From Chloroflexota bacterium (GTDB taxonomy: Bacteria; Chloroflexota; Anaerolineae; UBA2200), in assembly GCA_030607875.1 (NCBI GenBank), contig JAUWJD010000039.1:1-35683 (forward strand): a stretch of 35,683 bases of DNA, written 5' to 3'. The position numbers were made by a program, and so were the translations under genes. Each line of letters opens with the position of its first letter. Position 1 is the first letter of the stretch. The notes below the pieces were generated by a model that searched no databases, was not told the DNA's origin, and saw nothing but the letters and a program-made list of their open reading frames with translations. Of this stretch, positions 7,063 through 14,254 are shown piece by piece.

Positions 7063-8817
7063 TCAGCCCGCCAGCCAGCGTGGCACATAGATGATCAGCG
7101 ATAGCAGTGCATCGGTAAATACAAAGATGATATAAGCCGCGAAAAGCGATCGGTACTGCCTTCTGCGGAAGTAGAACCACACTGCGCCCACAGCCACCAA
7201 CAAAGTGAAGATGGGTGTACCAATCACCGATATGAACTGCAGATGCGGCGGTAGCCTGTCCTGGAAAGGCGCCAAGAACAGTGGGCCTGGCATCAGAAAC
7301 AGCTTGGAGAGAAGGTACAGCACGATGGCTATGACCAGAGCGACCTGAGGTAGCCGCCGGTCCAGCCCACCCTCCACTTTGACGAAATAGAAGAGAACAA
7401 TCCAGATGAACGAGACAAAGGTCCACAATAAAAAGACCGGTGGGAAGAAGCCGAGAGCAGGCGCCAGTCCCCATGCCACAGTGAGGAAATCCATAGCCCG
7501 GTCTTGGATCGTCACTCGATCCAAGTTGGCCCTGACCGCATCGGAGGTACTGGCATAGTACACCTCGTAGCGCCCAAAGCCACCGGAGTTCAGCCAGGCA
7601 AGGTGCACATTCCCACTGGCATCGACTGCACCTGTGGGCCGCAAAGTTCTGCCGAGTGTGGTCGGCAACTGATAGCCTTTGAGCTCACCATTAGCATAGA
7701 TGGCCCACACAACTTCCCTGCTGGCCTGCCTCTGCGTTGCCACCTCACCAACAAGGAAGACGCCCAGTTCTTCTCGCTGCCCCCTTAGAATTGCCGGCAT
7801 ATACAGCAGAGAAGTGGGCCAGCCAGCACGCGCCGAAGCCAGTTGCTGGTATGGCAAGCTGCCAGTCGCAGCAGAGTACTCTGGTCTAGCAAAGGGAGGA
7901 ATGCCAATCTCCACTGGTTCCATCTCGTGGGGTCTGTTCAGAGGGAAGGCAACATAATACGAGTGGGATTCCCCGGGAGCAAGCCCGCCTCCTCGTTGCT
8001 CCAGGGCCCAGAAGAGATAGACCATATTATCGTCCAGACCTAGGACGGGTGGATAGGAAATGAGCCCGGTCGCAGTCTTGTACAGACTCACCCGTGTCTC
8101 GGGCCCAAGTTGGCCAGTAGATGGGTTGAACACAGCATAGTACACGTGGTTCAGCCGCGATATCGGTTCCACCAGCCAGGCGAGATGAAGCATGCCATCT
8201 GCAGCCATCTGGGCTGTCGGCTTCTCACCATGCTGGAAAAGTAGACGGCTGGTGCTGACTACCTGACCGCTTGCTGAGAGTTGCAGGTGCCAAAGCCCGC
8301 CCTCGCTCGGAATTTCATTGGCCCAGAAGATGTGATGGTTCCCCCCCAAGTCGCGAGTTGCGGCATAATCCGACACACGGACCTCTTCTGGAGTCACCTG
8401 TGTTGGTGCGCCCAGCAGTTCCCCATCGCGGTTGAAGCGAGTCAGGAACAGTGCACGGGGGATATTGGGATTATCCGTCCACAGAACCGCCAGCGAGCCA
8501 TCCGCGTTGAGCAACAGCCGTGCGTCGCTGGGATGCGCCCCCACAATATCCAGGTCTACGCTCACTTCGACCTCTCCTGAGCGACTCAGACGAACATAGT
8601 GTGGCGCATTGACCTCGGCAGCCACCCAGGCCAGGTGCGCAAAGTCATCCTCGGCCACGATATGGATGGGCCGGTTGAGAGCAGCAACACCTAGTTGTTG
8701 GCCACGGCTCCACTCGGGCAACACCTTGCGAGTTTTCAGCGCACCTTCCTGGCAGCCAGCAAGGGTGAGAGCCAGGCACAGCATAATCATAATAAGCGCA
8801 ATTTGTCTAGACATCAT
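7063..8817 (-). CDS. Lipoprotein with beta-propeller-like ectodomain and C-terminal membrane helices (584 aa)
   Basis: A signal peptide with lipobox LTLAGC places Cys21 as the lipidated residue. Residues about 40-430 contain recurring H-L/I-x-W-x blades (HLAWVAAEVN, HIFWANEIPS, LHLAWLVEPI, YLFWALEQRG, VHLAWLNSGG), spaced 45-70 residues apart, suggesting an extracytoplasmic beta-propeller. The last 140 residues hold four membrane helices (around 450-475, 485-505, 520-545 and 555-575) with a short basic loop. No exact family is recognised. Start: AGGAAGGAACA before tandem ATGs. A -10/-35 pair at 9086-9114 would give a ~260-base leader made almost wholly of the dispersed repeat. Confidence 0.75.
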   Translation of the reverse strand: MMSRQIALIMIMLCLALTLAGCQEGALKTRKVLPEWSRGQQLGVAALNRPIHIVAEDDFAHLAWVAAEVNAPHYVRLSRSGEVEVSVDLDIVGAHPSDARLLLNADGSLAVLWTDNPNIPRALFLTRFNRDGELLGAPTQVTPEEVRVSDYAATRDLGGNHHIFWANEIPSEGGLWHLQLSASGQVVSTSRLLFQHGEKPTAQMAADGMLHLAWLVEPISRLNHVYYAVFNPSTGQLGPETRVSLYKTATGLISYPPVLGLDDNMVYLFWALEQRGGGLAPGESHSYYVAFPLNRPHEMEPVEIGIPPFARPEYSAATGSLPYQQLASARAGWPTSLLYMPAILRGQREELGVFLVGEVATQRQASREVVWAIYANGELKGYQLPTTLGRTLRPTGAVDASGNVHLAWLNSGGFGRYEVYYASTSDAVRANLDRVTIQDRAMDFLTVAWGLAPALGFFPPVFLLWTFVSFIWIVLFYFVKVEGGLDRRLPQVALVIAIVLYLLSKLFLMPGPLFLAPFQDRLPPHLQFISVIGTPIFTLLVAVGAVWFYFRRRQYRSLFAAYIIFVFTDALLSLIIYVPRWLAG

Positions 8818-8829
8818 TGTTCCTTCCTG

Positions 8830-9070
8830 CCACTGCTTTGTGCATCAACCGCCGAAGGGTCCCACGTTGACGGGATAGCTAAACCCCTTGGGCTCGATCG
8901 TCACATCAAAGCGGCTGCCCGAGTTTAGGAATCCCGTCGAGCCATCGCCTTCCTCTGGGTATCGTCTCCCCAGAGACGATGCGGCGAGACCTTCGGCGGT
9001 CGCCCGTCGCCTGCAGGTGCCTACGGGGCATGCAGAGCACACGCAGAGCACGAACTGTTGACGCGGTGCC
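8830..9070 (-). repeat. Dispersed intergenic repeat, copy A (long form)
   Basis: This block shares several long near-identical stretches with copy B (12555-12786), both read towards the adjacent start codon: GCGTCAACAGTTCGTGCTCT, TGTGCTCTGCATGCCCCGT, GGCACCTGC, CCGAAGGTCTCGCCGC, and near the gene a GAAGCAGTGG-type end (here AAAGCAGTGG). The AAAGCAGTGG end sits directly before the AGGAAGGA ribosome binding site of the lipoprotein gene. Internally GGTTTAGCTATCCCGTCAACG matches 22643 onwards. Confidence 0.8.
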
Positions 9071-9085
9071 CAGTAAACACAGCAT

Positions 9086-9114
9086 ATTATAGTGCATGGA
9101 CGGCACACGAACAA
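9086..9114 (-). promoter_or_regulatory. Candidate promoter for the lipoprotein/SEC-C operon
   Basis: Minus strand: TTGTTC (9114-9109), 17-base spacer, perfect TATAAT (9091-9086). The -35 matches only the TTG core. It lies just outside repeat copy A, which would therefore be transcribed as 5' leader. Confidence 0.5.
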
Positions 9115-9170
9115 AGCCGCCACCAACTATAGCATATACACTGCTTGAATCACTCTGGTTCATCCTGACA

Positions 9171-9199
9171 TTGCCACGGGGTCACGGGTGCAGTATAAT
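9171..9199 (+). promoter_or_regulatory. Promoter of the cyclophilin-like gene
   Basis: TTGCCA (9171-9176), 17-base spacer, TATAAT (9194-9199). Transcription would start about 9206, a leader of some 12 bases before the ATG at 9218. The same TTGCCA/TATAAT pair with an 18-base spacer occurs at 12019. Confidence 0.8.
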
Positions 9200-9217
9200 A
9201 TGGGTGAAGGAGGGCAG

Positions 9218-9595
9218 ATGAGACAGATTCGCATTCGCGCTGGCAATGTCCAAGTCACTGCCGAATTGAACGATAGCCAGACTGCCGACGCCATCTGGGA
9301 AGCCTTACCACTCTCTGCTGCCGGCAATACCTGGGGAGACGAAGTCTACTTCTCCATCCCAGTCAAGCTGGACGAAGAAGATGCACAGCCTATAGTCTCC
9401 TTAGGCGATCTGGGGTACTGGCCACCGGGGCATGCTTTCTGCATCTTCTTTGGCCCCACGCCTGCCAGCAGGGGCCAAGAAATCCGTCCGGCCAGCCCCG
9501 TCAACGTTTTCGGGCGCGTGATAGGGAATCCCAAGGTCTTTGAACAGGTGCGTGACGGCGAAACAGTCACCGTGGAACAGGCACAGGCATCCTGA
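9218..9595 (+). CDS. Cyclophilin-like fold protein (TM1367/PF04126 type, 125 aa)
   Basis: A small all-beta protein beginning MRQIRIRAGN and containing AIWEALPLSAAGNTWGDEVY, IVSLGDLGYWPPGHAFCIFF and the block PVNVFGRVIGNP. These features match the 'cyclophilin-like' family PF04126, which keeps the cyclophilin barrel but lacks the prolyl-isomerase active-site Arg. The biochemical role is unknown. ATG 9218 is preceded by GAAGGAGGGCAG; an upstream ATG lies inside the promoter and is rejected. It is probably monocistronic. Confidence 0.8.
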   Translation: MRQIRIRAGNVQVTAELNDSQTADAIWEALPLSAAGNTWGDEVYFSIPVKLDEEDAQPIVSLGDLGYWPPGHAFCIFFGPTPASRGQEIRPASPVNVFGRVIGNPKVFEQVRDGETVTVEQAQAS

Positions 9596-9741
9596 TCGGG
9601 TAGACCGCCTTCACAGCATGTTCTATCTCAGCAGAGGCAGTTGTCTCCCGTCCCTCCCTGTGATCGGTGCAATGCACAGGAACATGTGTTCTAATCCACT
9701 ACACGGCACCGGCAGGTGCCTGATTCAAGGGATATGACAGA

Positions 9742-10275
9742 ATGGCAAAACGAACTATCCTCGTAGCTGGAGAGCCAGTATTGCGCCAGAAGGCGAAAAG
9801 AATCACCCGCTTCGGGGCGTCCCTAGAGGCCCTGGTCACAGATATGTTGGATTCGATGCACGAGGTGAACGGACTCGGCTTGGCCGCCCCACAGCTCGGC
9901 GTGCCTTTGCGGGTGATCGTCATTGAGACGCCGGCGGAGCTGGACGAAGAGGGAAACGAAGTCAGACCTGGGGAGCTGTACGTATTCTGCAACCCAGAAA
10001 TCGTCAAAACCCGCGGCGAAGAAGAAGACCAGGAAGCATGCCTTTCCGTGCCTGGCTACGTGGGAATCGTCAAACGCGCTACGTTTGTCACCGTCAAAGG
10101 CCAGGATCTCAAAGGGCGCCGCATCCGCACCAAAGCTGAGGGCCTCTTGGCTCGAGCCTTTCAGCACGAGATAGACCACCTGAACGGCATGCTATACATC
10201 GACCGTGTGGACAGCCCGGAAAAGCTGCACCGCATTGAGCCCGGCGCAGACCAGGAAGGGCCAAGCGGAATCTAA
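9742..10275 (+). CDS. def: Peptide deformylase
   Basis: Removes the N-formyl group from nascent proteins. All three family motifs are present: GLGLAAPQLG (residues 44-53), EACLS (98-102, metal ligand Cys100) and QHEIDHLNG (141-149, His142 and His146 as metal ligands, Glu143 catalytic). EACLS instead of the common EGCLS is a tolerated variation. At 177 residues it has normal length, with a hydrophilic C-terminal tail. The ATG follows AAGGGATATGACAGA. No fmt or methionyl-tRNA partner is adjacent; an HD-domain gene follows after 67 bases. The 146 bases upstream hold nothing that I can support. Confidence 0.95.
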   Translation: MAKRTILVAGEPVLRQKAKRITRFGASLEALVTDMLDSMHEVNGLGLAAPQLGVPLRVIVIETPAELDEEGNEVRPGELYVFCNPEIVKTRGEEEDQEACLSVPGYVGIVKRATFVTVKGQDLKGRRIRTKAEGLLARAFQHEIDHLNGMLYIDRVDSPEKLHRIEPGADQEGPSGI

Positions 10276-10342
10276 CTGGGAATGGAGAAGAGGAAGTCAG
10301 CATCTTGCGTGTGAGGAAGGCACGAAGCAGGGACGAGCAAGG

Positions 10343-10951
10343 ATGAACCTCATAGAGGAAATAGTCACTCACGCCAGGAATACATACCTTGCCGGAGACT
10401 TCCCACATATTGTTGAGGTGGTTGCCTACGCACGGCGACTGGCAAGGACAACGGGCGCGGATGAAGAGATCGTAACCATCGCTGCCTACTTCCACGACAT
10501 ATCGCGCGGGACGATGGGGCCAGAGGAACACAACGTCAGGTCAGCAGAGATGGCGCGGGAATGGCTCAGCCAACGCGGTTACCCCGCGGAGCGCATCGAG
10601 CGCGTAGCGGCGGCCATCGTAGCCCACATGCGCCCGACCACTGGCCCAGAACGCGAACCACTGGCCATCGAAAGTCGCATCCTCTACGACGCGGACAAGA
10701 TCAGCCGTGCGCAGGGCATCGGCTTGCTCGGTGCGCTGGTGCGCCTGGGCCAGCAGACCTCCTGGGAGGAACTGGGCTACGCACATCTGGCGGCAGCCAT
10801 CCAAGAGGGCCGAAACGTGACCGAGGAGGCGTACCACACGCTCTACACCGATGCGGCGCGAGAGTTAGCCGGGCCCGGGTACCTGCGCACTGTCGAGTTC
10901 TGCGATCAGCTTCTGGAGTTGGAGGTTTTCAAAGCCGCGGCTGGCCATTGA
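10343..10951 (+). CDS. HD-domain metal-dependent phosphohydrolase (202 aa)
   Basis: HD superfamily signature: H22 (FPHIVEVVAYA), the H51-D52 pair (AAYFHDI), a further His in IVAHMRP, and the terminal Asp in ILYDADKI. These proteins bind one or two metals and hydrolyse phosphoesters, often nucleotides. The short stand-alone form matches the 'HD domain-containing protein' group near YedJ/YpgQ. The substrate is unknown. ATG 10343 gives an N-terminus (MNLIEEIVTHARN) typical of the family; the 46 codons open upstream overlap def and lack family similarity. The ribosome binding site is weak (GCAAGG). Confidence 0.8.
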   Translation: MNLIEEIVTHARNTYLAGDFPHIVEVVAYARRLARTTGADEEIVTIAAYFHDISRGTMGPEEHNVRSAEMAREWLSQRGYPAERIERVAAAIVAHMRPTTGPEREPLAIESRILYDADKISRAQGIGLLGALVRLGQQTSWEELGYAHLAAAIQEGRNVTEEAYHTLYTDAARELAGPGYLRTVEFCDQLLELEVFKAAAGH

Positions 10952-10953
10952 CA

Positions 10954-11013
10954 GCGATGACACCTTCGGCTGAGGCGGCCTGAACGGGATGCAAGTGTCG
11001 TTCAGAATGACAA
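10954..11013. repeat. Short TGTCAT-type repeat between convergent genes
   Basis: GATGACACCTTCGGCTGAGG (10956 onwards) is the near-exact reverse complement of 5135-5154, and GTGTCGTTCAGAATGACAAC is the inverse of a TGTCATTCTGAACG end. It fills the gap between the convergent HD and DUF1848 genes, a usual place for such elements. Confidence 0.55.
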
Positions 11014-11034
11014 CAAGCGGGTTTGCTGAGAGTC

Positions 11035-11883
11035 CTAGGCATCCGCGGGAATCCGAGGGTTGGCATAGCAATAGCGGCACCCGTTCGGACAGCGCATGAG
11101 GTACGAGCCGATGTCCACGCTTACGGTGCAGCCGCACTCCGCACGCTGGCCCCGGTCTTTGGTTGTAGCAGCAGGCAGGCCGTGTGGATGAAGGGCAGAC
11201 AGCAATTCTCCATCTATGCAGCGCGAGGGCACTGCGCCAGCCAACTGTAACTCGCGCTGGCTGCACGAGTGAAGCGTTAGCTCCAGCGAACCAGCCAATG
11301 TTACCAATCGCCGCGTGATCTCCAGTCGTTGCTCTGGTGTGGGATCATACCAGCGCCACCCCTTGCGTCTGCGCACCTTGCCGTAAAGTGTGGCGAAGGA
11401 CATGCGCACAGCCGTAATGCCTGCCCTGCTGACCGCTCGCAGGATCGGTTCGGCAAACGGAAGGTTGCTCCTGACCTCCTGGCCCTCGTACCAGTGCACG
11501 ATGGGATCATAGCGTACAGAAACGCGGCGGGGGTCTCTGGCGAACTCGATCAGTTCTGGCAACTGAGCAATCACTTCCTCCCATGGGCTGATGCTCGGCT
11601 CCAGTGCCGTGCCGCCAAGGCCGGTGATGGTCAAATGGCAGAACATCTGATCATAGCGCTCCAGGGCCTGCCGAATTCCACCCACGTCCTGCAGCAGAGG
11701 GCGAAAGTCTTTTGACCACAGGACTAGCGTGTGCACGTCTTCGGGCAACAGGGACACTCGTCGCAATTTGCCAGTGTATGGTTGCGGCACATCCACGAGT
11801 CCCTGACGAATCGCCTCTGCCAGCCAGGCCACGTAATGCATGAGGATGTCCGTGCGCCGCGAAGCCGAAATGACCTGCCTCAC
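11035..11883 (-). CDS. DUF1848 family protein (radical-SAM-like, 282 aa)
   Basis: Begins with the family hallmark VISASRRTDI and continues RRVSLLPEDVHTLVLWSKDF, ITGLGGTALEPS and VSVRYDPIVHW. It ends with a cysteine cluster: C-G-C-T near residue 252, then CPNGCRYCYANPR. DUF1848 proteins are TIM-barrel-like, with the C-terminal CxxxCxxC expected to bind a cluster; their reaction is unknown. The GTG at 11883 is chosen because the family starts directly before ISASRRTDI and GGGAGGGAGAGCAG precedes it. The open 51 codons upstream overlap the promoter. Confidence 0.85.
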   Translation of the reverse strand: MRQVISASRRTDILMHYVAWLAEAIRQGLVDVPQPYTGKLRRVSLLPEDVHTLVLWSKDFRPLLQDVGGIRQALERYDQMFCHLTITGLGGTALEPSISPWEEVIAQLPELIEFARDPRRVSVRYDPIVHWYEGQEVRSNLPFAEPILRAVSRAGITAVRMSFATLYGKVRRRKGWRWYDPTPEQRLEITRRLVTLAGSLELTLHSCSQRELQLAGAVPSRCIDGELLSALHPHGLPAATTKDRGQRAECGCTVSVDIGSYLMRCPNGCRYCYANPRIPADA

Positions 11884-11905
11884 CTGCTCTCTCCCTCCCA
11901 CTGCA

Positions 11906-11935
11906 ATTATACTGCTTCTGCACCGAAGGTGGCTA
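11906..11935 (-). promoter_or_regulatory. Promoter of the DUF1848 gene, embedded in repeat sequence
   Basis: Minus strand: TAGCCA (11935-11930), 18-base spacer, TATAAT (11911-11906). The -10 interrupts what in copy B reads GAAGCAGTGGGAGG: here GAAGCAGT, then TATAATTGCA, then GTGGGAGG. The promoter therefore appears to be built inside, or inserted into, the repeat end. Confidence 0.6.
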
Positions 11936-12008
11936 AACTTCTTTGGTCGGATTGCCGTATGAAACCGGCTGCTTGAGTTCAGCGATCGACGCAGTACTCT
12001 GTAGGATA
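11913..12008. repeat. Dispersed intergenic repeat, copy E (two short modules)
   Basis: On the minus strand CACCTTCGGTGCAGAAGCAGT matches the gene-proximal end of copy B. On the plus strand TATGAAACCGGCTGCTTGAG, TCAGCGATC and GACGCAGTACTCTGTAGGA match copy D at 20460-20536. It separates the divergent DUF1848 and Nudix genes. Confidence 0.65.
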
Positions 12009-12018
12009 TTGCCTGGCG

Positions 12019-12048
12019 TTGCCAAGTAACGGCCAAAGGGAGTATAAT
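12019..12048 (+). promoter_or_regulatory. Promoter of the Nudix hydrolase gene
   Basis: TTGCCA (12019-12024), 18-base spacer, TATAAT (12043-12048). Start of transcription about 12055, leader about 20 bases. Confidence 0.75.
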
Positions 12049-12074
12049 AGTGTATCTGTCGCCAGAGGTGAATG

Positions 12075-12500
12075 ATGCGCCGCGAATACCCCGAGGCCCC
12101 CATCGTGGGGGTGGGGGCAGTTGTGGTCCAAGATGGGCAGGTTCTGCTGATACGTCGTGCCAACGAGCCCAGCCGAGGTCGGTGGAGCATTCCGGGCGGA
12201 ACAGTTGAATTGGGCGAGACCTTGGCCCAGGCAGCCATCCGCGAAGTACGTGAGGAATGCCGCGTGGAGGTCGAAATCGGTGGCGTCCTGTCCGCGTTTG
12301 ACCTGATCCAGCGCGAGGAGAAGGGGCAAATCCGCTATCACTACGTACTGATCGACCTTGCCGCGAGCTACGTTGGCGGCGAACCTACAGCCAGCACAGA
12401 CGCCCTGGAAGTGCGCTGGGTTCGGGAAGCGGAATTCGATGAGCTGGACATTATACCTCGTCTACTGCCCATTCTCCGCAAGGCCCTACGTCCTGAGTAG
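12075..12500 (+). CDS. Nudix hydrolase (141 aa)
   Basis: Hydrolyses nucleoside diphosphates linked to another moiety; substrate unknown. The Nudix box is GGTVELGETLAQAAIREVRE followed by ECRVEV, with the catalytic REVREE core intact. The position normally glycine in EExGU is Arg here (EECRV), a mild departure. The N-terminal strand IVGVGAVVVQDGQVLLIRRA and the loop WSIPGG are typical of the ADP-ribose/MutT-like group. ATG 12075 is preferred over 12072 because AGAGGTG ends four bases before it. Whether ychF, 294 bases downstream across a repeat, is co-transcribed is unclear. Confidence 0.85.
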   Translation: MRREYPEAPIVGVGAVVVQDGQVLLIRRANEPSRGRWSIPGGTVELGETLAQAAIREVREECRVEVEIGGVLSAFDLIQREEKGQIRYHYVLIDLAASYVGGEPTASTDALEVRWVREAEFDELDIIPRLLPILRKALRPE

Positions 12501-12554
12501 TTGGAATAATAACGTCTGGGACTACCCAGGGCTTTGCCCTGTCGGAGGGCTACA

Positions 12555-12786
12555 GGGTACTGCGTCAACAGTTCGTGCTCTGCATGTGCTCTGCATGCCC
12601 CGTGGGCACCTGCGGGCGACCGCCGAAAGGTCTCGCCGCAGGTCTTGGCGAGGACAAGGTCGAAGATCTTGGCGAAGACAAGGCCGAAGGCGACGGCTTG
12701 ACGGGACTGCAAGACTCAGGCAGTCGTTCTTATGTGATAATCGAGCCACAGGGGTTCGGCAACCTTCGGTGCACGAAGCAGTGGGA
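12555..12786 (+). repeat. Dispersed intergenic repeat, copy B (long form with tandem units)
   Basis: Contains all modules of the family: GCGTCAACAGTTCGTGCTCT, a doubled TGTGCTCTGCATGC, CACCTGCGGGCGACCGCCGA, two 24-bp-spaced units of GRTCTTGGCGARGACAAGG (12641 and 12665), and the end GAAGCAGTGGGAGG. That end provides the GGGAGG ribosome binding site of ychF. It faces the same way as ychF transcription. Confidence 0.8.
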
Positions 12787-12794
12787 GGGGGAAA

Positions 12795-13892
12795 ATGCCT
12801 GTAGAACTCGGCATTGTGGGCTTGCCCAACGTGGGCAAGTCCACGCTGTTCAACGCTCTGACCAAAGCCAATGCTCTGGTGGCAAGCTATCCGTTCACCA
12901 CCATCGAGCCGAATGTCGGCATCGTGCCGGTGCCTGACGAAAGGCTGGAGAACATCGCAGCCATCGTCCAGCCTGAGAAGGTCGTTCCCAGCACACTGCG
13001 CGTGGTAGACATCGCCGGGCTGGTCAAAGGGGCCAGCAAAGGGGAAGGGCTCGGTAACCAATTCCTGGGCCACATCCGCAATGTGGATGCGATTGCCATG
13101 GTGGTGCGTGCTTTTCACAACCTCGACATCCCTCACGTTACGACAGAACTGGATCCCATGATGGATGTGGAAACCGTGCGACTTGAGTTGATCCTGGCTG
13201 ACTTGGCTACCATCGAGCGAGGGCAAGAAAAGACCAAGAGCGGAGCCAAAGGCAGACCGGCAGACTATGAGGCAGAACTCGCCGCTCTGAACTCGCTGCA
13301 TCAGCAACTCAACAAAGGACAGGCCGCACGTGCTCTTGGCCTCTCACCGAGCGAAGCAAAGCTGGCCCGCGCATTGAATCTGCTTACCGCCAAGCCGCTG
13401 CTCTATGTGGCCAACGTGGCAGAGGAGAACTTGCCCAAGGGTAGCCCCCTCATCGAACCGCTGCGCCGTCTGGCTGAGGCGGAGGGCACGGAGGTTGTCG
13501 TCATCTGCGCGCAGTGCGAGGCTGAGCTAACAGAGTGGCCTGTTGAGGATGCGATGGCCTATCTGCAGGAGTTGGGATTGCAGAAGACCGGCCTGGACCG
13601 CTTCATCAAAGCCGGATACCATCTGCTGAACTTGATCACCTTCTTCACCACTACCGGTGGAAAGGAGGTACGGGCCTGGCCCATCGCAAGAGGCACCACA
13701 GTACGCGAAGCGGCTGGGCGGATTCACAGCGACATGCAGCGTGGCTTCATCCGTGCCGAGGTGGTGGCCTACGATGACCTGCTGCGCACCGGATCCACCA
13801 CCACGGCAAGGGAGAAAGGCCGGGTGCACACTGAGGGCAAGGACTATGTCGTGCAGGACGGCGATGTCATCCACATCCGCTTCAATGTGTGA
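12795..13892 (+). CDS. ychF: Ribosome-binding ATPase YchF (Obg family)
   Basis: Conserved P-loop NTPase that binds ribosomes and prefers ATP. Visible: G1 LGIVGLPNVGKSTLFNAL (residues 5-22), G2 region YPFTTIEPNVG, G3 VVDIAGLVKGASKGEGLG, and the G4 variant NVAEEN (NxxE, the known reason for relaxed guanine specificity). A coiled-coil insertion follows and the C-terminal TGS domain ends EGKDYVVQDGDVIHIRFNV. 365 residues is the standard length. GGGAGGGGGAAA precedes the ATG and is contributed by the adjacent repeat. Confidence 0.95.
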   Translation: MPVELGIVGLPNVGKSTLFNALTKANALVASYPFTTIEPNVGIVPVPDERLENIAAIVQPEKVVPSTLRVVDIAGLVKGASKGEGLGNQFLGHIRNVDAIAMVVRAFHNLDIPHVTTELDPMMDVETVRLELILADLATIERGQEKTKSGAKGRPADYEAELAALNSLHQQLNKGQAARALGLSPSEAKLARALNLLTAKPLLYVANVAEENLPKGSPLIEPLRRLAEAEGTEVVVICAQCEAELTEWPVEDAMAYLQELGLQKTGLDRFIKAGYHLLNLITFFTTTGGKEVRAWPIARGTTVREAAGRIHSDMQRGFIRAEVVAYDDLLRTGSTTTAREKGRVHTEGKDYVVQDGDVIHIRFNV

Positions 13893-13923
13893 GCACGGCC
13901 TGCTACAGCAGCACAAGCTGCGT

Positions 13924-13952
13924 TTGACAAATCCACGCAGCTATGCTATATT
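13924..13952 (+). promoter_or_regulatory. Promoter of the SAM-riboswitch operon
   Basis: TTGACA (13924-13929), 17-base spacer, TATATT (13947-13952) with an extended -10 TGC directly before it. Predicted start about 13959, shortly upstream of the aptamer. Confidence 0.85.
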
Positions 13953-13983
13953 CTCCGCGTTCATCAACTGAATATTGGTAAGG

Positions 13984-14195
13984 CTCACTCTTATCCAGAG
14001 GGGTGGAGGGACCGGCCCTGTGAAACCCCGGCAACCAAGGTAGTCTGGTAGCCCTTGGTCTGGCAGTCCGCAGTCAGACCAGAAGACCAAAGACTACAGG
14101 ACTAGGGACCAAAAGACCAAACGATCACCTATGGTGCCAACTCCGGCAGACCTGCGTTTTCTCGATGGTCAGCGAGGCGGTCTGGAAGATGAGAG
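13984..14195 (+). promoter_or_regulatory. SAM-I (S-box) riboswitch aptamer
   Basis: The conserved core is plain: CTTATCCAGAGGGGTGGAGG, GACCGGCCCTGTGAAACCCC, GGCAACC, later GGTGCCAACTCCGGCAGA and the closing GAAGATGAGAG. P1 forms between CTCTTATC (13988-13995) and GATGAGAG (14188-14195). The P3 arm between GGCAACC and GGTGCC is about 95 bases, much longer than usual, and is made of self-complementary TAGTCT/AGACTA and TTGGTCT/AGACCAA pieces. SAM binding stabilises P1 and so frees the downstream terminator; high SAM should turn the methionine-cycle operon off. Confidence 0.95.
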
Positions 14196-14210
14196 GGAAG
14201 CTTCAGTCTT

Positions 14211-14235
14211 CTCTCCCATCGGGGGAGTTTTTTTT
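14211..14235 (+). terminator. Intrinsic terminator of the SAM riboswitch expression platform
   Basis: CTCTCCC (14211-14217), loop ATC, GGGGGAG (14221-14227), then eight T. The 5' arm with upstream CTT can instead pair with GAGAG-GG-AAG (14191-14200), which includes the 3' strand of P1. Antiterminator and P1 are therefore mutually exclusive, the standard SAM OFF switch. Confidence 0.9.
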
Positions 14236-14254
14236 GCCTGCTACAGGAGGCCAA

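Noticed and set aside
12522-13307. Long minus-strand open frame across ychF and repeat copy B
   Set aside because: Antisense to ychF; its C-terminal part is only translated repeat sequence.
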